Assembly: GCA_015178975.1 (NCBI GenBank)
Contig: WHVD01000133.1
Coordinates: forward strand, 1 to 64,000
DNA length: 64,000 nucleotides
DNA from: Hysterangium stoloniferum
Taxonomy: Eukaryota > Basidiomycota > Agaricomycetes > Hysterangiales > Hysterangiaceae
Reading direction: 5' to 3'
The notes under the pieces are model-generated. The model saw only the letters and a program-made list of their open reading frames with translations, was not told where the DNA came from and did no database searches. Positions 10,124-21,129 of this stretch are shown piece after piece. A program made the position numbers and the translations under genes. The first letter of the stretch is position 1, and the number at the start of each line of letters is the position of its first letter.

Positions 10124-13100
10124 CTACGCAACGCAATTCTTGGCGCACTCCTTCAGAGCCTCTTTCTTCACAGAGAGGTTGTCTGCTCCCAGCACCGACT
10201 CCAAAGCTTCTTCCACCCATAACATGGCTTTTTCGACCATGATACCCCATACATCTCTCTCACCAGCTAGTTTGATTTCCAAATACGCAACACAGAGGAG
10301 CGTGCACCATATCTTGTCGGCGAGGTCAGATGCACCGCCTAGTATATCAGGCCTGGATGGAGGATTTGACTGCTTGACAAGCAACTGGTACAGCGCCGGA
10401 GAACCGTCAAACGACCCTTCAAAGGATTGGGAACGGGCGAATGACTCAATGGTGGGAGGCAAAGCCTGCTGTTGTGCCGCCATATCGAATGACTATTCAA
10501 GGTTAGTATGCAACGAACTCTTACGGAATAATTAATCATGGCATACCTTGGATGGAATCCCTAGTAAGCCATCTCCCCTAAAATAATCCGCTTCCAAAGA
10601 ATCCGCTCCCATAAGATCCTCTTCCGAATCTTCCAAACACACATCTGCAACGTCTGATGCCATAAACGCAGCTGCAAGCGGCGGCGGCGGCGGTGGTGCT
10701 GGTGCTGGCGACTATTGAGTCCAGACGGCACGGAAAAAAATTGGATAGTACACATCAGAGCTTATACAAAACACAAAACTGCGGGGTAACCACCTGAGGA
10801 GTTGGTTGTTGTTGCGCCTGCTGTTGCTGTGTTTGACGTCGAACTCGTCCAAAAAGGTTCTGCTGCCAGAAGACGATGAGAATTGAAAGCATCGCACGAG
10901 GAAAATACATTACCATGCCACCCTTACATGACAAAACAGTTTATTAATCTTGGATACACATTCAATTAATAGTAAAGGAGACTTTACCATTGGCTTTGAC
11001 GCAATACCCCCAAACGCAGCGGCAGTTGCCTGCAAAACTCATTAGACAATGCGATGTGCACTTGTACCAATACCAAGAAATACCTGTATAGAGTTAGAAA
11101 GGGATGAGGTAGTACTTCTAACCGCAGTGGTGTCCTGAAAAACTCATTAGACAATGCCATGCGCATTTGCGCCAATATCAAGAAATACCTGTGCAGAGTA
11201 AGAAACGGGTGAGGTAAACGAAGCGGCCTTTTCTTCGATACAATCCGACTGGATTATCACACTCTGAAAAACTCATTAGACAATGCCATGCGGTGTACAT
11301 TTGCCCCAATATCAAGAAATACCTGTAGAGAGTTATAAAGGGATGAGGTAGAACTTCCAAACAGAGTGGCAGTTCCCTGCAAAACTCATTAGACAATGCC
11401 ATGCGGTGTGCATTTGCACCAATATCAAGAAATACCGGTATAGAGTTAGAAGAGGGTGACCCGCCAGAGCGCCGTGGCGCCATCTTTTTCTTGGCAAGTA
11501 AGCTTTATCAATATGAGAAAAATGAGGAGTGGGGCTTACCGGAGACATGAATAGAGGGGCTGGTGCCTATAATGTGTAAGTGAATTTCAGCTAGGAGAAT
11601 GCATGCAATATGTGAAAAACTACCGGGGAAAATCCAGCCATATTATGTCTTACACTCCGTACCGGCCCGCCACCACCGAAGCCACCTGGGGAAGTGATAT
11701 ATGTATGCGACACAATAAAAGGCTGCACAACATCAGCTTTTACACCAGATTCATCGATCGCCACAAACGACGTCTCAGAACTAGCGATCCCATATCGTTC
11801 TGCAACACGTAGCACTTCCGCCTTCAACTCCCGGGTCATCGTTCCAGCTTTGCCTTCATCCTCAAACCGCTGCACGAGAGCTCGCGCAGCCAAAACATGG
11901 AGAAGTTTAACATTGTTTTGCAAGGATTCTTCGGGAGCCATGGCTGGTGTCACAGCGACTTCTAGAACGACCTGGCGTCCCAGCGCAGAACCAGAGATGC
12001 GAACGACTTTGGATGACGCTGAATTGCCGGCGTTGGATCGTTTGACTATGGCAAAGATGCTCGTACGGAACCCGGGGTACATTGGCGGCAAAGATTTGCT
12101 CGCAGGAGCTTGCTGAATCGTGGGAGGAGGGGCAAGTTTCACTGGGGTGGTGTCTGGTCCAGAAGGAACGTCATTGTTGAATTTGATGCTTTCGTCGAAT
12201 AACGACATGGGTGGAAGCGCAGCTGCTGTGGGCCCACTCTCTGAGGAAACCATTTCGAAATCAAAGTCGTCCTTCTCAGTATCACTGCCCTCGGGTACAC
12301 CCCAATCAACACTAAGGTTTTCAACAAGAGCGCCGCGTGCAGCACGCAATAGCCCCATTAGCTTTTGATCTGGCTTTTCTTCCTCTCTTACATAGACCGT
12401 CGTTCCTTCCCCTGCTCGAGCAATCATATCACACATAGCCTAAGACCAATAAAATCAGCCACGTCTGAAAGCGAGAAGAAGACGGCACAAACTTTAGATA
12501 CAGCATCTCCAATACCCATACAGAACACTCTAAGGAAATTAACCTTTCCCTTGGACTGGGAAACGTGCTGGGTAATCGCCGTTTGCACACCAGCAAGGTC
12601 GTAAGCCTCGCCATCTGTAAGAATGAATACAGTAGTCGGCGTGTTAACATCCTTGGTACGACTCCCGAAAGCTGTCTCGAGAGCCGATCTGATCTCGGTT
12701 CCGCCATAGTTAGCCTCCAAGCGATCAACATGTTCAGAAGCTGCCTTTAAGCTGTCAGCAGAGTAAGCTACGCTCGTGGGCCAAAGCGACGAGTGTCTGG
12801 TTCCGAAAGAGAGCAGATTAAATGTTGTACCGCGGGTTGGGAGACTCCTGAGCATGATCTACAAAATTTTATGAGTTGCGGTCCTCTCGAGTGACTCCGA
12901 CCAATCATTCTACCTGTAACGCTGAACGGACAGCTTGGATTTTTCCACCCTGCATTGAACCACTACGGTCAATGAGGAAAATGAATTCTGTGACAAGGTT
13001 ACTATACGTGAAACCGCCTTAACATCTAACACGTACCCTGTGCGGGTAATGCAGGAAGTTCAAATCTCGGAACGAAGGTGAGTGCATAAGCATCGGTGAA

Positions 13101-14097
13101 CTCTTGTGAACCTTCTTCAGGCGAAAAAGATTCGACTGTGCACCTGGGCTTATCAAGACCTTGACAGCTTAGCACGATTACGATATCCTTGTCCAAAAGT
13201 GTAGGAGAAGATAGAGAGATGCGAGCTTTAAAAGGATCAAATTCAGTCGAAGGTTCCAGTGTAGATTCACCCAATTTCATCCCAATTGGATGCGAAGGAG
13301 AGTTGATTGATTTGATATGGGAGGTCATCTGAACTGCTACGGAGAAATCCAACGCAGATTTGAAGGAACGAATGAGAGGATGGAACCAGCTTCTGACATT
13401 CGACATATAATTGAGTTGACTATTCGGAGCGGCTCCATATTTGGGTGCAATGGCAGTTGGGAAAGTGAGGCGGACAGTGTCTAAATCACCCTGGTGGGAG
13501 ACGACGCTTGCGAAAGAGATGCTAAGCGAAAGTAAGTCTTAAATGAAATGAATTGGAAGTGAAAAGAGAGACTGACTGGATCTCGATCGTGGATTTAGGG
13601 TGTATATTGCCCAAAGAGACTTGGAAGACTGGGAAGTAAAGTTGAGGAGAGACGCCTTTAAAAACGAAAAGCGCAATATACACACTTTCAACGTTGCTTT
13701 GCTCTAAGAGAGCAGCAGTTTTTCCTTGAGATACAGCCTCGTTATATTCTGCCTTCGCTATAGCTTTCTCCTTGACAATGGCTTTAATGGTCCGTTTGCC
13801 GTCTATGACAGCTTTGAAGGAGCAAACTGAAGCATCTGATGGTAAAGGGAAAACATAGTTGACATCAAGAGGGAGTGAAGCATTGGAGGTGTAAGTCTGG
13901 ATCAGGGTGGCACTATTTTTCGTCCGATGCCATTAGCTCTGAGGATGATGATACCGTACCATATAGATTACTCACAGACTCTGGACATCGATGAGATCGT
14001 AATGCACACGAGCATTGACGAGAGGGAAGTCATCAATAGTCCCAGTACCAAATACGGGGACCAGTCCACAATTTTGAATAGTAAAATGAGTTGACAT
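10124..14097 (-). CDS. VIT and von Willebrand factor A domain protein, copy 1 (16 exons, 1,010 aa)
   Basis: Hand-built exons (minus): 13976-14097, 13686-13912, 13577-13628, 13037-13521, 12914-12987, 12493-12858, 11663-12439, 11540-11590, 11436-11489, 11323-11376, 11189-11263, 11084-11134, 10988-11029, 10794-10862, 10547-10711, 10124-10492; total 3,033 nt, exactly 1,010 codons plus stop. The start is ATG at 14097 (MSTHFTIQNCGL). Residues about 1-150 resemble a VIT domain. A VWA domain follows at about 297-470 with a MIDAS site: D302-x-S304-x-S306 (IDRSGSM), T374 (GGTE) and D402 (LTDGEA). The C-terminal half has a Ser/Thr-rich linker made of repeated mini-exons, a Gln-rich and a Pro-rich stretch, and a conserved helical tail. 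The architecture matches VWA5A / inter-alpha-trypsin-like fungal proteins, presumed metal-dependent adhesion or scaffold proteins inside the cell; the exact role is unknown. The donor GTCAGT of intron 3 is weak but conserved in copy 2. Confidence 0.87.
10988..11489 (-). repeat. Tandem repeat of a mini-exon plus intron unit inside the VIT-VWA gene
   Basis: Five consecutive exons of 54, 54, 75, 51 and 42 nt are separated by four near-identical introns of about 50-60 nt. Each intron starts GTATTTCTTG(A/G)TATTGG and ends TTGTCTAATGAGTTTT(G/T)CAG, so donor, branch site and acceptor are all within the repeat. Exons are Ser/Thr-rich (for example GTATLFGSSTSSLYNSLQ) and all divisible by three, so unit number can change without shifting the frame. 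The paralogue at 18300-18540 has only two such introns. Confidence 0.85.
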
Positions 14098-16628
14098 GTA
14101 GTGGCGTGGTAAGCTTAAGCTGAAGCAAAGGGTTCATCCTCAGAGACTTATAAGGGCCCTGCATACATAGCCACGATCAAATTGAAGATCGCAGGCATCG
14201 TCCGAATGAGTTCTGATTGGATCCTAAGACATATTGGGATGACTAGGAACACAGCACCAACTGTGGCACGGCACCGAATGAGGTCATGCGCTGCTCTCCA
14301 AATTGGTACCTGGATCACCCCCGCTTATTATATAATCACTTCAAAATCCGTACTGTTATTTATTTTATTTATTAACATATTTGCCTATGTATTGACGGTA
14401 TTTTCTGGTTTTTCTTAAATGATAAATAAAGGTGCTAGTAAAAAATAACCATGCAAGGTGACATACATTTTTATAATACAGGATCCACCTTAGGACGTTT
14501 ACCGGAAGACTTCTCTCGTACCTCTCAAGGACCACAGCTTAAAAGTCGTGCAGATTCCCGTAGATCTAACGAAATAGGTACCGTCCTTGAACTACTGAAT
14601 CAGCGACTCACCCGATGTACTTCTGCGCTTCCGCTTTCGGTACATGCTATTTCAATGCAGCTTGATGGACAGCCTTTTCAGGAGTGAGGACAAGTCATAG
14701 CCTTGCACAGTATATGATTTCATCCCCACCAATAAATCAAAAGCGATCTTCGACGACAGAAGACATTACTCGTGTGGCGGCTACTACATATTCTTCATGT
14801 AGTCATCCCGGTGAATGCTCGTCAGACCATCTCCCCCTCTTATTAGTCACTGATGGAAATTACTGTCCATAAAAAACATGGAAACTAATTTCACAAACCT
14901 TCCTAGCTGTAATAGCGGTTTTGTCGCATCTTTGCCCAAGTATCTGAGGGATGCCCGTTCACTGTGTCCTACCTTGCTTAAAGAAAACAACCTGTGTGCT
15001 CTCCATGCGAGAGGAGACTACATTCCTAGCATTTTTGCCCTCATCCTCGTCAAAGCTAACAACTGATGTCTCTGAGGGGGCAATTCTATATCTGATCAGT
15101 GAAAAGGATCTTGGCATTGCATACTTTCGACCGCTGCAGCATCATCCTCGCCGTGACATAGTTGAACACTGTGTCTGGCCTGAAAAAACACCTAGCGGTT
15201 TTCTTTCTGAAAGATTCGTCCCCGTTATTAATTTACAATGGCTGGCGCGGTACGGGTACGTCAAGATACACCTAGCGAGATATCAGCTAATACAGTGCCA
15301 GAAATTCGACCGGGTGTCCACGGAGTAATGACATCTTAATTAGATTTTATCATCCCGGACATGCCAGTAGTAAAGTAGTAGCGGCGAATTATTCAAATAG
15401 GCCAGCTAAATTCGTAGAGGCGGAAAACTTGGACAGTTTTGATGTCTCGGCCGAACCACAGGGATGGAACCACTGCTTTGAAGCCTGCCCTTTCCGATTA
15501 TCTCAAGACTGTCCTAACAAGACAATGTCCCGCTGTCATCTTCTGGATTCCAGTGCTTTCAACACTGTCTGGTTGTTCAACGCACCCAAGGCCGCCTCTC
15601 CCCCCCCCTCTGCGCGCAGTGCCTCAAACCCAAAAGAATGCCTACCATGTCTGCCTCATATACTGTGTGAGCAAGTTCTGGAGCTCGAAGTTGACTGTAA
15701 TATTTAGTAATCTGGCGAAAAATATGACATGCATTTCACGGTAGAGCGTTTTTGTGAAATCTTTGATATGTTTTCAATCTAGAAAACTCACAAACTCAAT
15801 GAATATAGGAAAAGCCACCGTGAAATACCGACGACAAAGACCACACTCTGACATACATAAACCTCCTTGGACGGAAAGTAAAGTTTTTTCACCTACTATT
15901 TGATGTGTCATATAGGATAGAAATACATTTCAACATACAATGAAAATAAGCCATTCTAACAAAAAAAGAGAGAGAGAAACCGTCAATAGAACAACGGCTT
16001 GAGAGTTATAATGAAACACCATAGTACACTCCGCACTTGATGTCACTGTGCAAGGTATCAGTTCACAATTCGTCTACCGATGAAAGCCAAAATGCTCAGG
16101 TCGACTTATTCACATTGAAATTGTGAGAATGGACAAACTATATACTTCCGCCTCAAATTTACCATATGGCGCGGTGTGAACCATTGCTTAATATTCCGGC
16201 ATGGTGCAGTGGGATATAGATAACCTTGTTGTCATTCCGTATGGCCTGACTCGCCATCTGAATTCTACGGTTTGAATCAGGTCCCAAATAATTCTATTTC
16301 TTTACTGTAAAAAATACATTTTAACACACCAATAAATTATGAATAGCATACGTCAAATATCTCCCAGACGCACCTATGTGATTCTTGACGGCAAGAGTGT
16401 TTATATGGTAGAAATTGAAAATTAGAATCTTCATTCACATATCTGTCACCTCCCCCGTCACCCCCTAGACTTTATGTTGATGTTAAATCCCACCTATGAA
16501 CATTATACTACTGTACACCCAGCCATGTTCTCGTGGATGTACACGCACACCAAGAAAAGAGGGGAAGCGCAGATGTATCGCGGCTCTTATTTGTTCCAGA
16601 ATGTCTTCCTGTACTGTCATTCTTCAAA
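14098..16628. other. Spacer of duplication copy 1, no supported gene
   Basis: Matches 21130-23876. Contains only short open frames that are not preserved between the copies (frames such as 14878-15066 and 15429-15744 shift against their partners). AT-rich with poly-A/T and an AG run at 15967. Probably intergenic DNA upstream of the VIT-VWA gene plus 3' flank of the Smr gene. Confidence 0.5.
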
Positions 16629-17055
16629 TCAAGGTAATTTGATAATCAGTACGCCTGAATTAGAAATATCATCGTACACCTGAATTTTCTGTCTACATTT
16701 GCGCAAGGGATTATATTAGCGGGTATCGCAAGCGCGAACTGAGACACGGGACCTACTCTCGCATTTTAGATCTGATATATGGCTTTAAAACCGGTGTCTT
16801 CCCTGCAGAATATTTGCCTCGTCCCACGACCACTCGGAGCTCCTTCCCGTCCCGAAGCTGCAAAGCCTTCTCCACCATGCTTAAAGCCTCATTTTTCTTC
16901 AGTGCATGTACGTCGATCCTACGTGAATCCACACCAGCTGGATTCCTGACTATGCTGCGATCAAAATTAGACCGTGAACATCAGAACGCAGCGCCAACCT
17001 TTAAAGAACAGCTTCACGGCCTTCCTATCCGCACGCTGCGCATTTTGTTCCTCCA
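16629..17055 (-). pseudogene. 5'-truncated copy of the Smr-domain gene
   Basis: Matches the last part of exon 1, intron 1, exon 2, intron 2 and exon 3 of the gene at 23877-25505. The 5' four-fifths is missing and homology ends at 17055, where unrelated recombinase sequence begins, so it is a non-functional by-product of the segmental duplication. The Smr core (GKELRVVVGRG-like) is still readable. Confidence 0.85.
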
Positions 17056-17590
17056 GTATTCACTCTTTGTGTCTTTTCTCACATCCCTCCTCCAAACTGC
17101 CGGTTTCAATTCTGCCTCCTTTGCAGGTCACTCCTTCCGGGTGCGGCTTCTTCCGGGTTCACTGACTATGAAATCCAATTGTTGGGGCGTTGGCGCAGCG
17201 ACGCCTACGAACTTTACATCGAGTCCTCCCGCACGCGTGTGCTCAACCTCTCAACCTCTCTGCCAGGCTTCATTGGGCCGTTCCACTCAACCTCTGGGCC
17301 CGCTGGACCTTCGTCTCGCTTAAGTCTTTGGCTTGAGCACAGCCCGATCTTTTCTGGTCACGCAAAAGAGCGGTGGCGACGCAATAGAACTCTATTCGCT
17401 TGCCCAGAGTCACGAACAAACGACAGAGATACCTGTACACGACCTTGTCGGTCTAGACGGTACTGTACACATTAACGCCCTCCCCCGTTTTTCTGATGTA
17501 CGACAGGCATATTATTTCCAATGGGTACTATACTGAATATTAGTTGATTTACGCTATTCGGGTCGACTGAGGTATATTATTTCTAATCCT
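17056..17590 (+). mobile_element. Tyrosine-recombinase fragment at the duplication junction
   Basis: The stretch 17090-17270 encodes the C-terminal part of a tyrosine recombinase: FAGHSF at about 17117 (the H-x-x-R box), then DYEIQLLGRWRSDAYELYIE with the GRW...Y end box. It compares with the recombinase at 46312-47079 (HSFRIGGAS, AGRWKSLAYETYI) but is not close to it. Only a fragment with breaks remains. It may derive from a Crypton-type DNA element or from an Ngaro-type retroelement; the fragment alone does not decide. Confidence 0.7.
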
Positions 17591-17675
17591 GAAAGGTGCC
17601 ATTCGGCTTGGGTGTTACAGCGTATTGAAACTTTCAAGGTCCGTATCCAGGCGAAGACGTCAACGACTATGCACC

Positions 17676-20600
17676 CTACGCAACGCAATTCTTCGCGCAC
17701 TCCTTCAGAGCCTCTTTCTTCACAGAGAGGTTGTCTGCTCCCAGCACCGACTCCAAGACTTCTTCCACCCATAACATGGCTTTTTCGACCATGGTACACC
17801 ATACATCTCTCTCACCAGCTAGTTTGATTTCCAAATACGCAACACAGAGGAGCGTGCACCATATCTTGTCGGCGAGATGCACCGCCTAGTATATCAGGCC
17901 TGGATGGAGGATTTGACTGCTTGACAAGCGACTGGTACAGTGCCGGAGAACCGTCAAAAGACCCTTCAAAGGATTGGGAACGGGTGAATGACTCAATGGT
18001 GGGAGGCATAAACGCATCTGCAAGCGGCGGCGGCGGTGCTGGTGCTGGCCACTATTGAGTCCAGACGGCACGGAAAAAAATTGGATGATACACATCAGAG
18101 CTTATAAAAAAACACAAAACTGCGGGGTAACCATCTGTGGAGTTGGCTGTTGCTGTGTCTGACGCCGAGCTCGTCCAAGAGGATTCGGCCACTAGAAGAC
18201 AATGAGCATTGAAGGCATCGCACGAGGAAAATACATTACCCTGCCACCCTTACGTGACAAAACAGTATATTAGTCTTGGATACACATTTAATTAATAGTA
18301 AAGGAAACTTTACCGTTGATTTTGACGCATTCACAAACGCATTGGCAGTTGCCTGCAAAACTCATTAGACAATGTGATGTGCATTTGCACCAATATCAAG
18401 AAATACCTGTAGAGAGTTAAAGGATGAGGTAGGACTTCCAAACGGAGTGGCAGTTCCCTGAAAAACTCATTAGACAATGCCATGCGGTGTGCATTTGCAC
18501 CAATATCAGGAAATACCGGTATAGAATTAAAAAAAGGTAATCCGCTATGGCGCGGTGGCGCCGGAGCAAAATAAAGAGTGGGGCTTGATAGGCTTCGATC
18601 GACTGGTGCCTATAATTTGTGAATTTAAGCTAGGAGAATGCATGCAATACGTGAAAAACTACCGAGGACAATCTAGCCCTCTCACGTCGTCTACTCCGTG
18701 CCGGCCGGCCACCACCGAAGCCACCTGGGGGAGTGGTATATGTATGCGACACAATAAAAGGCTGCACAACATCAGCTTTTACACCAGATTCATCGATCGC
18801 CACAAACGACGTCTCAGAACTAGCGATCCCATATCGTTTCGCAATACGTAACACTTCCGCCTTCAACTTCCGGGTCATCCTTCCAGCTTTGCCTTCGTCT
18901 TCAAACCGCTGCACGAGAGCTTGCGCAGCCAAAACATGAAGAAGTTTTACATTGGTTTGCAAGGATTCTTCGGGAGCCATGGCTGGTGTCACAGCGACTT
19001 CTAGGACGACCTGGCGTCCCAGCGCAGAACCAGAGATGCGAACGACTTTGGATGGCGCTGAATTGCGGGCGTTGGGTCGTTTGACTATGGCAAAGATGCT
19101 CGTACGGAACCCGGGGTACATTGGCGGCAAATATTTGCTCGCAGGAGCTTGCTGAATCGTGGGAGGAGGGGCAAGTTTCACTGGGGTAGTGTCTGGTCCA
19201 GAAGGAACGTCATTGTTGAATTTGATGCTTTTGTTGAATAACGAGGATAACGAGATGGGTGGAAGCGCAGCTGCTGTGGACCCACTCTTCGAGGAAACCA
19301 TTTCGAAATCGAAGTCGTCCTTCTCGGTATTACTGCCCTCGGGTACGACCCAATCAACACTAAGGTTTTCAACAAGAGCGCCGCGTGCAGCACGCAATAG
19401 CCCCATTAGCTTTTGATCTGGCTTTTCTTCCTCTCCTACATAGACCGTCGTTCCTTCCCCTGCTCGAGCAATCATATCACACATAGCCTAAGACCAATAA
19501 AATCAGCCACGTCTGAAAGCGAGAAGAAGACGGCACAAACTTTAGATACAGCATCTCCAATACCCATACAGAACACTCTAAGGAAATTAACCTTTCCCTT
19601 GGACTGGGAAACGTGCTGGGTAATCGCCGTTTGCACACCAGCAAGATCGTAAGCCTCGCCATCTGTAAGAATGAACACAGTAGTCGGCGTGTTAACATCC
19701 TTGGTACGACTCCCGAAAGCTGTCTCAAGAGCCGATCTGATCTCGGTTCCGCCATAGTTAGCTTCCAAGCGATCAACATGTTCAGAAGCTGCCTTTAAGC
19801 TGTCAGCAGAGTAAGCTACGCTCGTGGGCCAAAGCGATGAATGTCCGGTTCCGAAAGAGAGCAGATTAAATGTTGTACCGCGGGTTGGGAGACTCCTGAG
19901 CATGATCTGTAAAAATTTGTGAGCTACGGTCCTGTCGAGTGACTCCGACTATTCATCCTACCTGTAACGCCGAACGGACAACTTGGATTTTTCCACCCTG
20001 CATTGAACCACTACGGTCAATGAGGAAAATGAATTCTGTGACAAGGTTACTATACGTGAAACCGCCTTAACATCTAACACGTACCCTGCGACGGTACTTC
20101 AAATCTCGGAACGAAGGTGAGCGCATAAGCATCGGTGAACTCTTGTGAGCCTTCTGCAGGCGAAAAAGATTCGACTGTGCACCTGGGCTTATCAAGACCT
20201 TGACAACTTAGCACGATTACAATGTTCTTGTCCAAAAGTGTAGGAGACGATAGAGAGATGCGAGCTCTAAAAGGATCAAATTCAGTCGAAGGTTCCAGTG
20301 TAGATTCACCCAATTTCATCGCGATTGGATGCGAAGGCGAGTTGATTGATATGATATGGGAGGTCATCTGAACTGCTACGGAGAAATCCAACGCAGATTT
20401 GAAGGAACGAATGAGTGGATGGGACCAGCTTCTGACATTCGACATATAATTGAGTTGACTATTCGGAGCGGCTCCAGATTTGGGTGCAATGCGAGTTGGG
20501 AAAGTGAGGCGGAGGGAGTCTAAATCACCGTGGTGGGAGACGACACTTGCGAAAGAGATGCTAAGCGAAAGTAAGTCTTGAATGAAATGAATTGGAAGTG

Positions 20601-21129
20601 AAAAGAGTGACTGACTAGATCTCGATCGTGGATTTAGGTTGTATATTGCCCAAAGGGACTTGGAAGACTGGGAAGTAAAGTTGAGGGGAGACGCCTTTAA
20701 AAACGAAAAATACACACTTTCACCGTTGGTTTTCTCTAAGAGAGCAGCAGTTTTGCCTTGAGATACAGCCTCGTTATATTCTGCCTTCGCTATAGCTTTC
20801 TCCTCGACAATGGCTTTAATGGTCCGTTTGCCGTCTATGACAGCTTTGAAGGAGCAAACTGAAGCATCTGATGGTAAAGGGAAAACATAGTTGACACCAA
20901 GAGGGAGTGAAGCATTGGAGGTGTAAGTCTGGATCAGGGTGGCACTATTTTTCGTCCGATGCCATTAGCTCTGAGGATGATGATACCGTACCATATAGAA
21001 TACTCACAGACTCTGGACATCGATGAGATCGTAATGCACACGAGAATTGACGAGAGGGAAATAATCAATAGTCCTAGTACCAAATACAGGGACCAGTCCA
21101 TAATTCTGAATAGCAAGATGAGTTGACAT
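17676..21129 (-). pseudogene. VIT-VWA protein gene, copy 2, decaying paralogue
   Basis: Same exon order as copy 1, starting at ATG 21129 (MSTHLAIQNYGL). VIT region, MIDAS, GGTE and LTDGEA of the VWA domain are retained. Differences: a deletion of about 190 bp around 18009 removes the intron between the last two exons and fuses them in frame; a 5-bp deletion near 17877 shifts the frame so the last 68 or so residues are lost; the donor after the Gln-rich exon (about 18134) reads AT where copy 1 has GT; and there are only two mini-exon introns against four. The N-terminal two thirds could still make a product, but the C-terminal tail shared with the family is gone. Most likely a young pseudogene, though a truncated expressed protein is possible. 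Confidence 0.75.

Larger units (their letters stand above)
10037..17055. repeat. Tandem segmental duplication, copy 1 (about 7.0 kb)
   Basis: Co-linear and highly similar to 17591-24303. Contains the VIT-VWA gene, a spacer and the 3' end of the Smr gene. Homology begins at CTGAAAGGTGCCATTC (10037 / 17591) and stops abruptly within what corresponds to exon 1 of the Smr gene (17055 / about 24303). Confidence 0.93.

Noticed and set aside
14878-15744. A gene in the duplicated spacer (frames at 14878, 14951, 15429)
   Set aside because: The frames are not preserved between the two copies of the duplication and no splice model holds them together.
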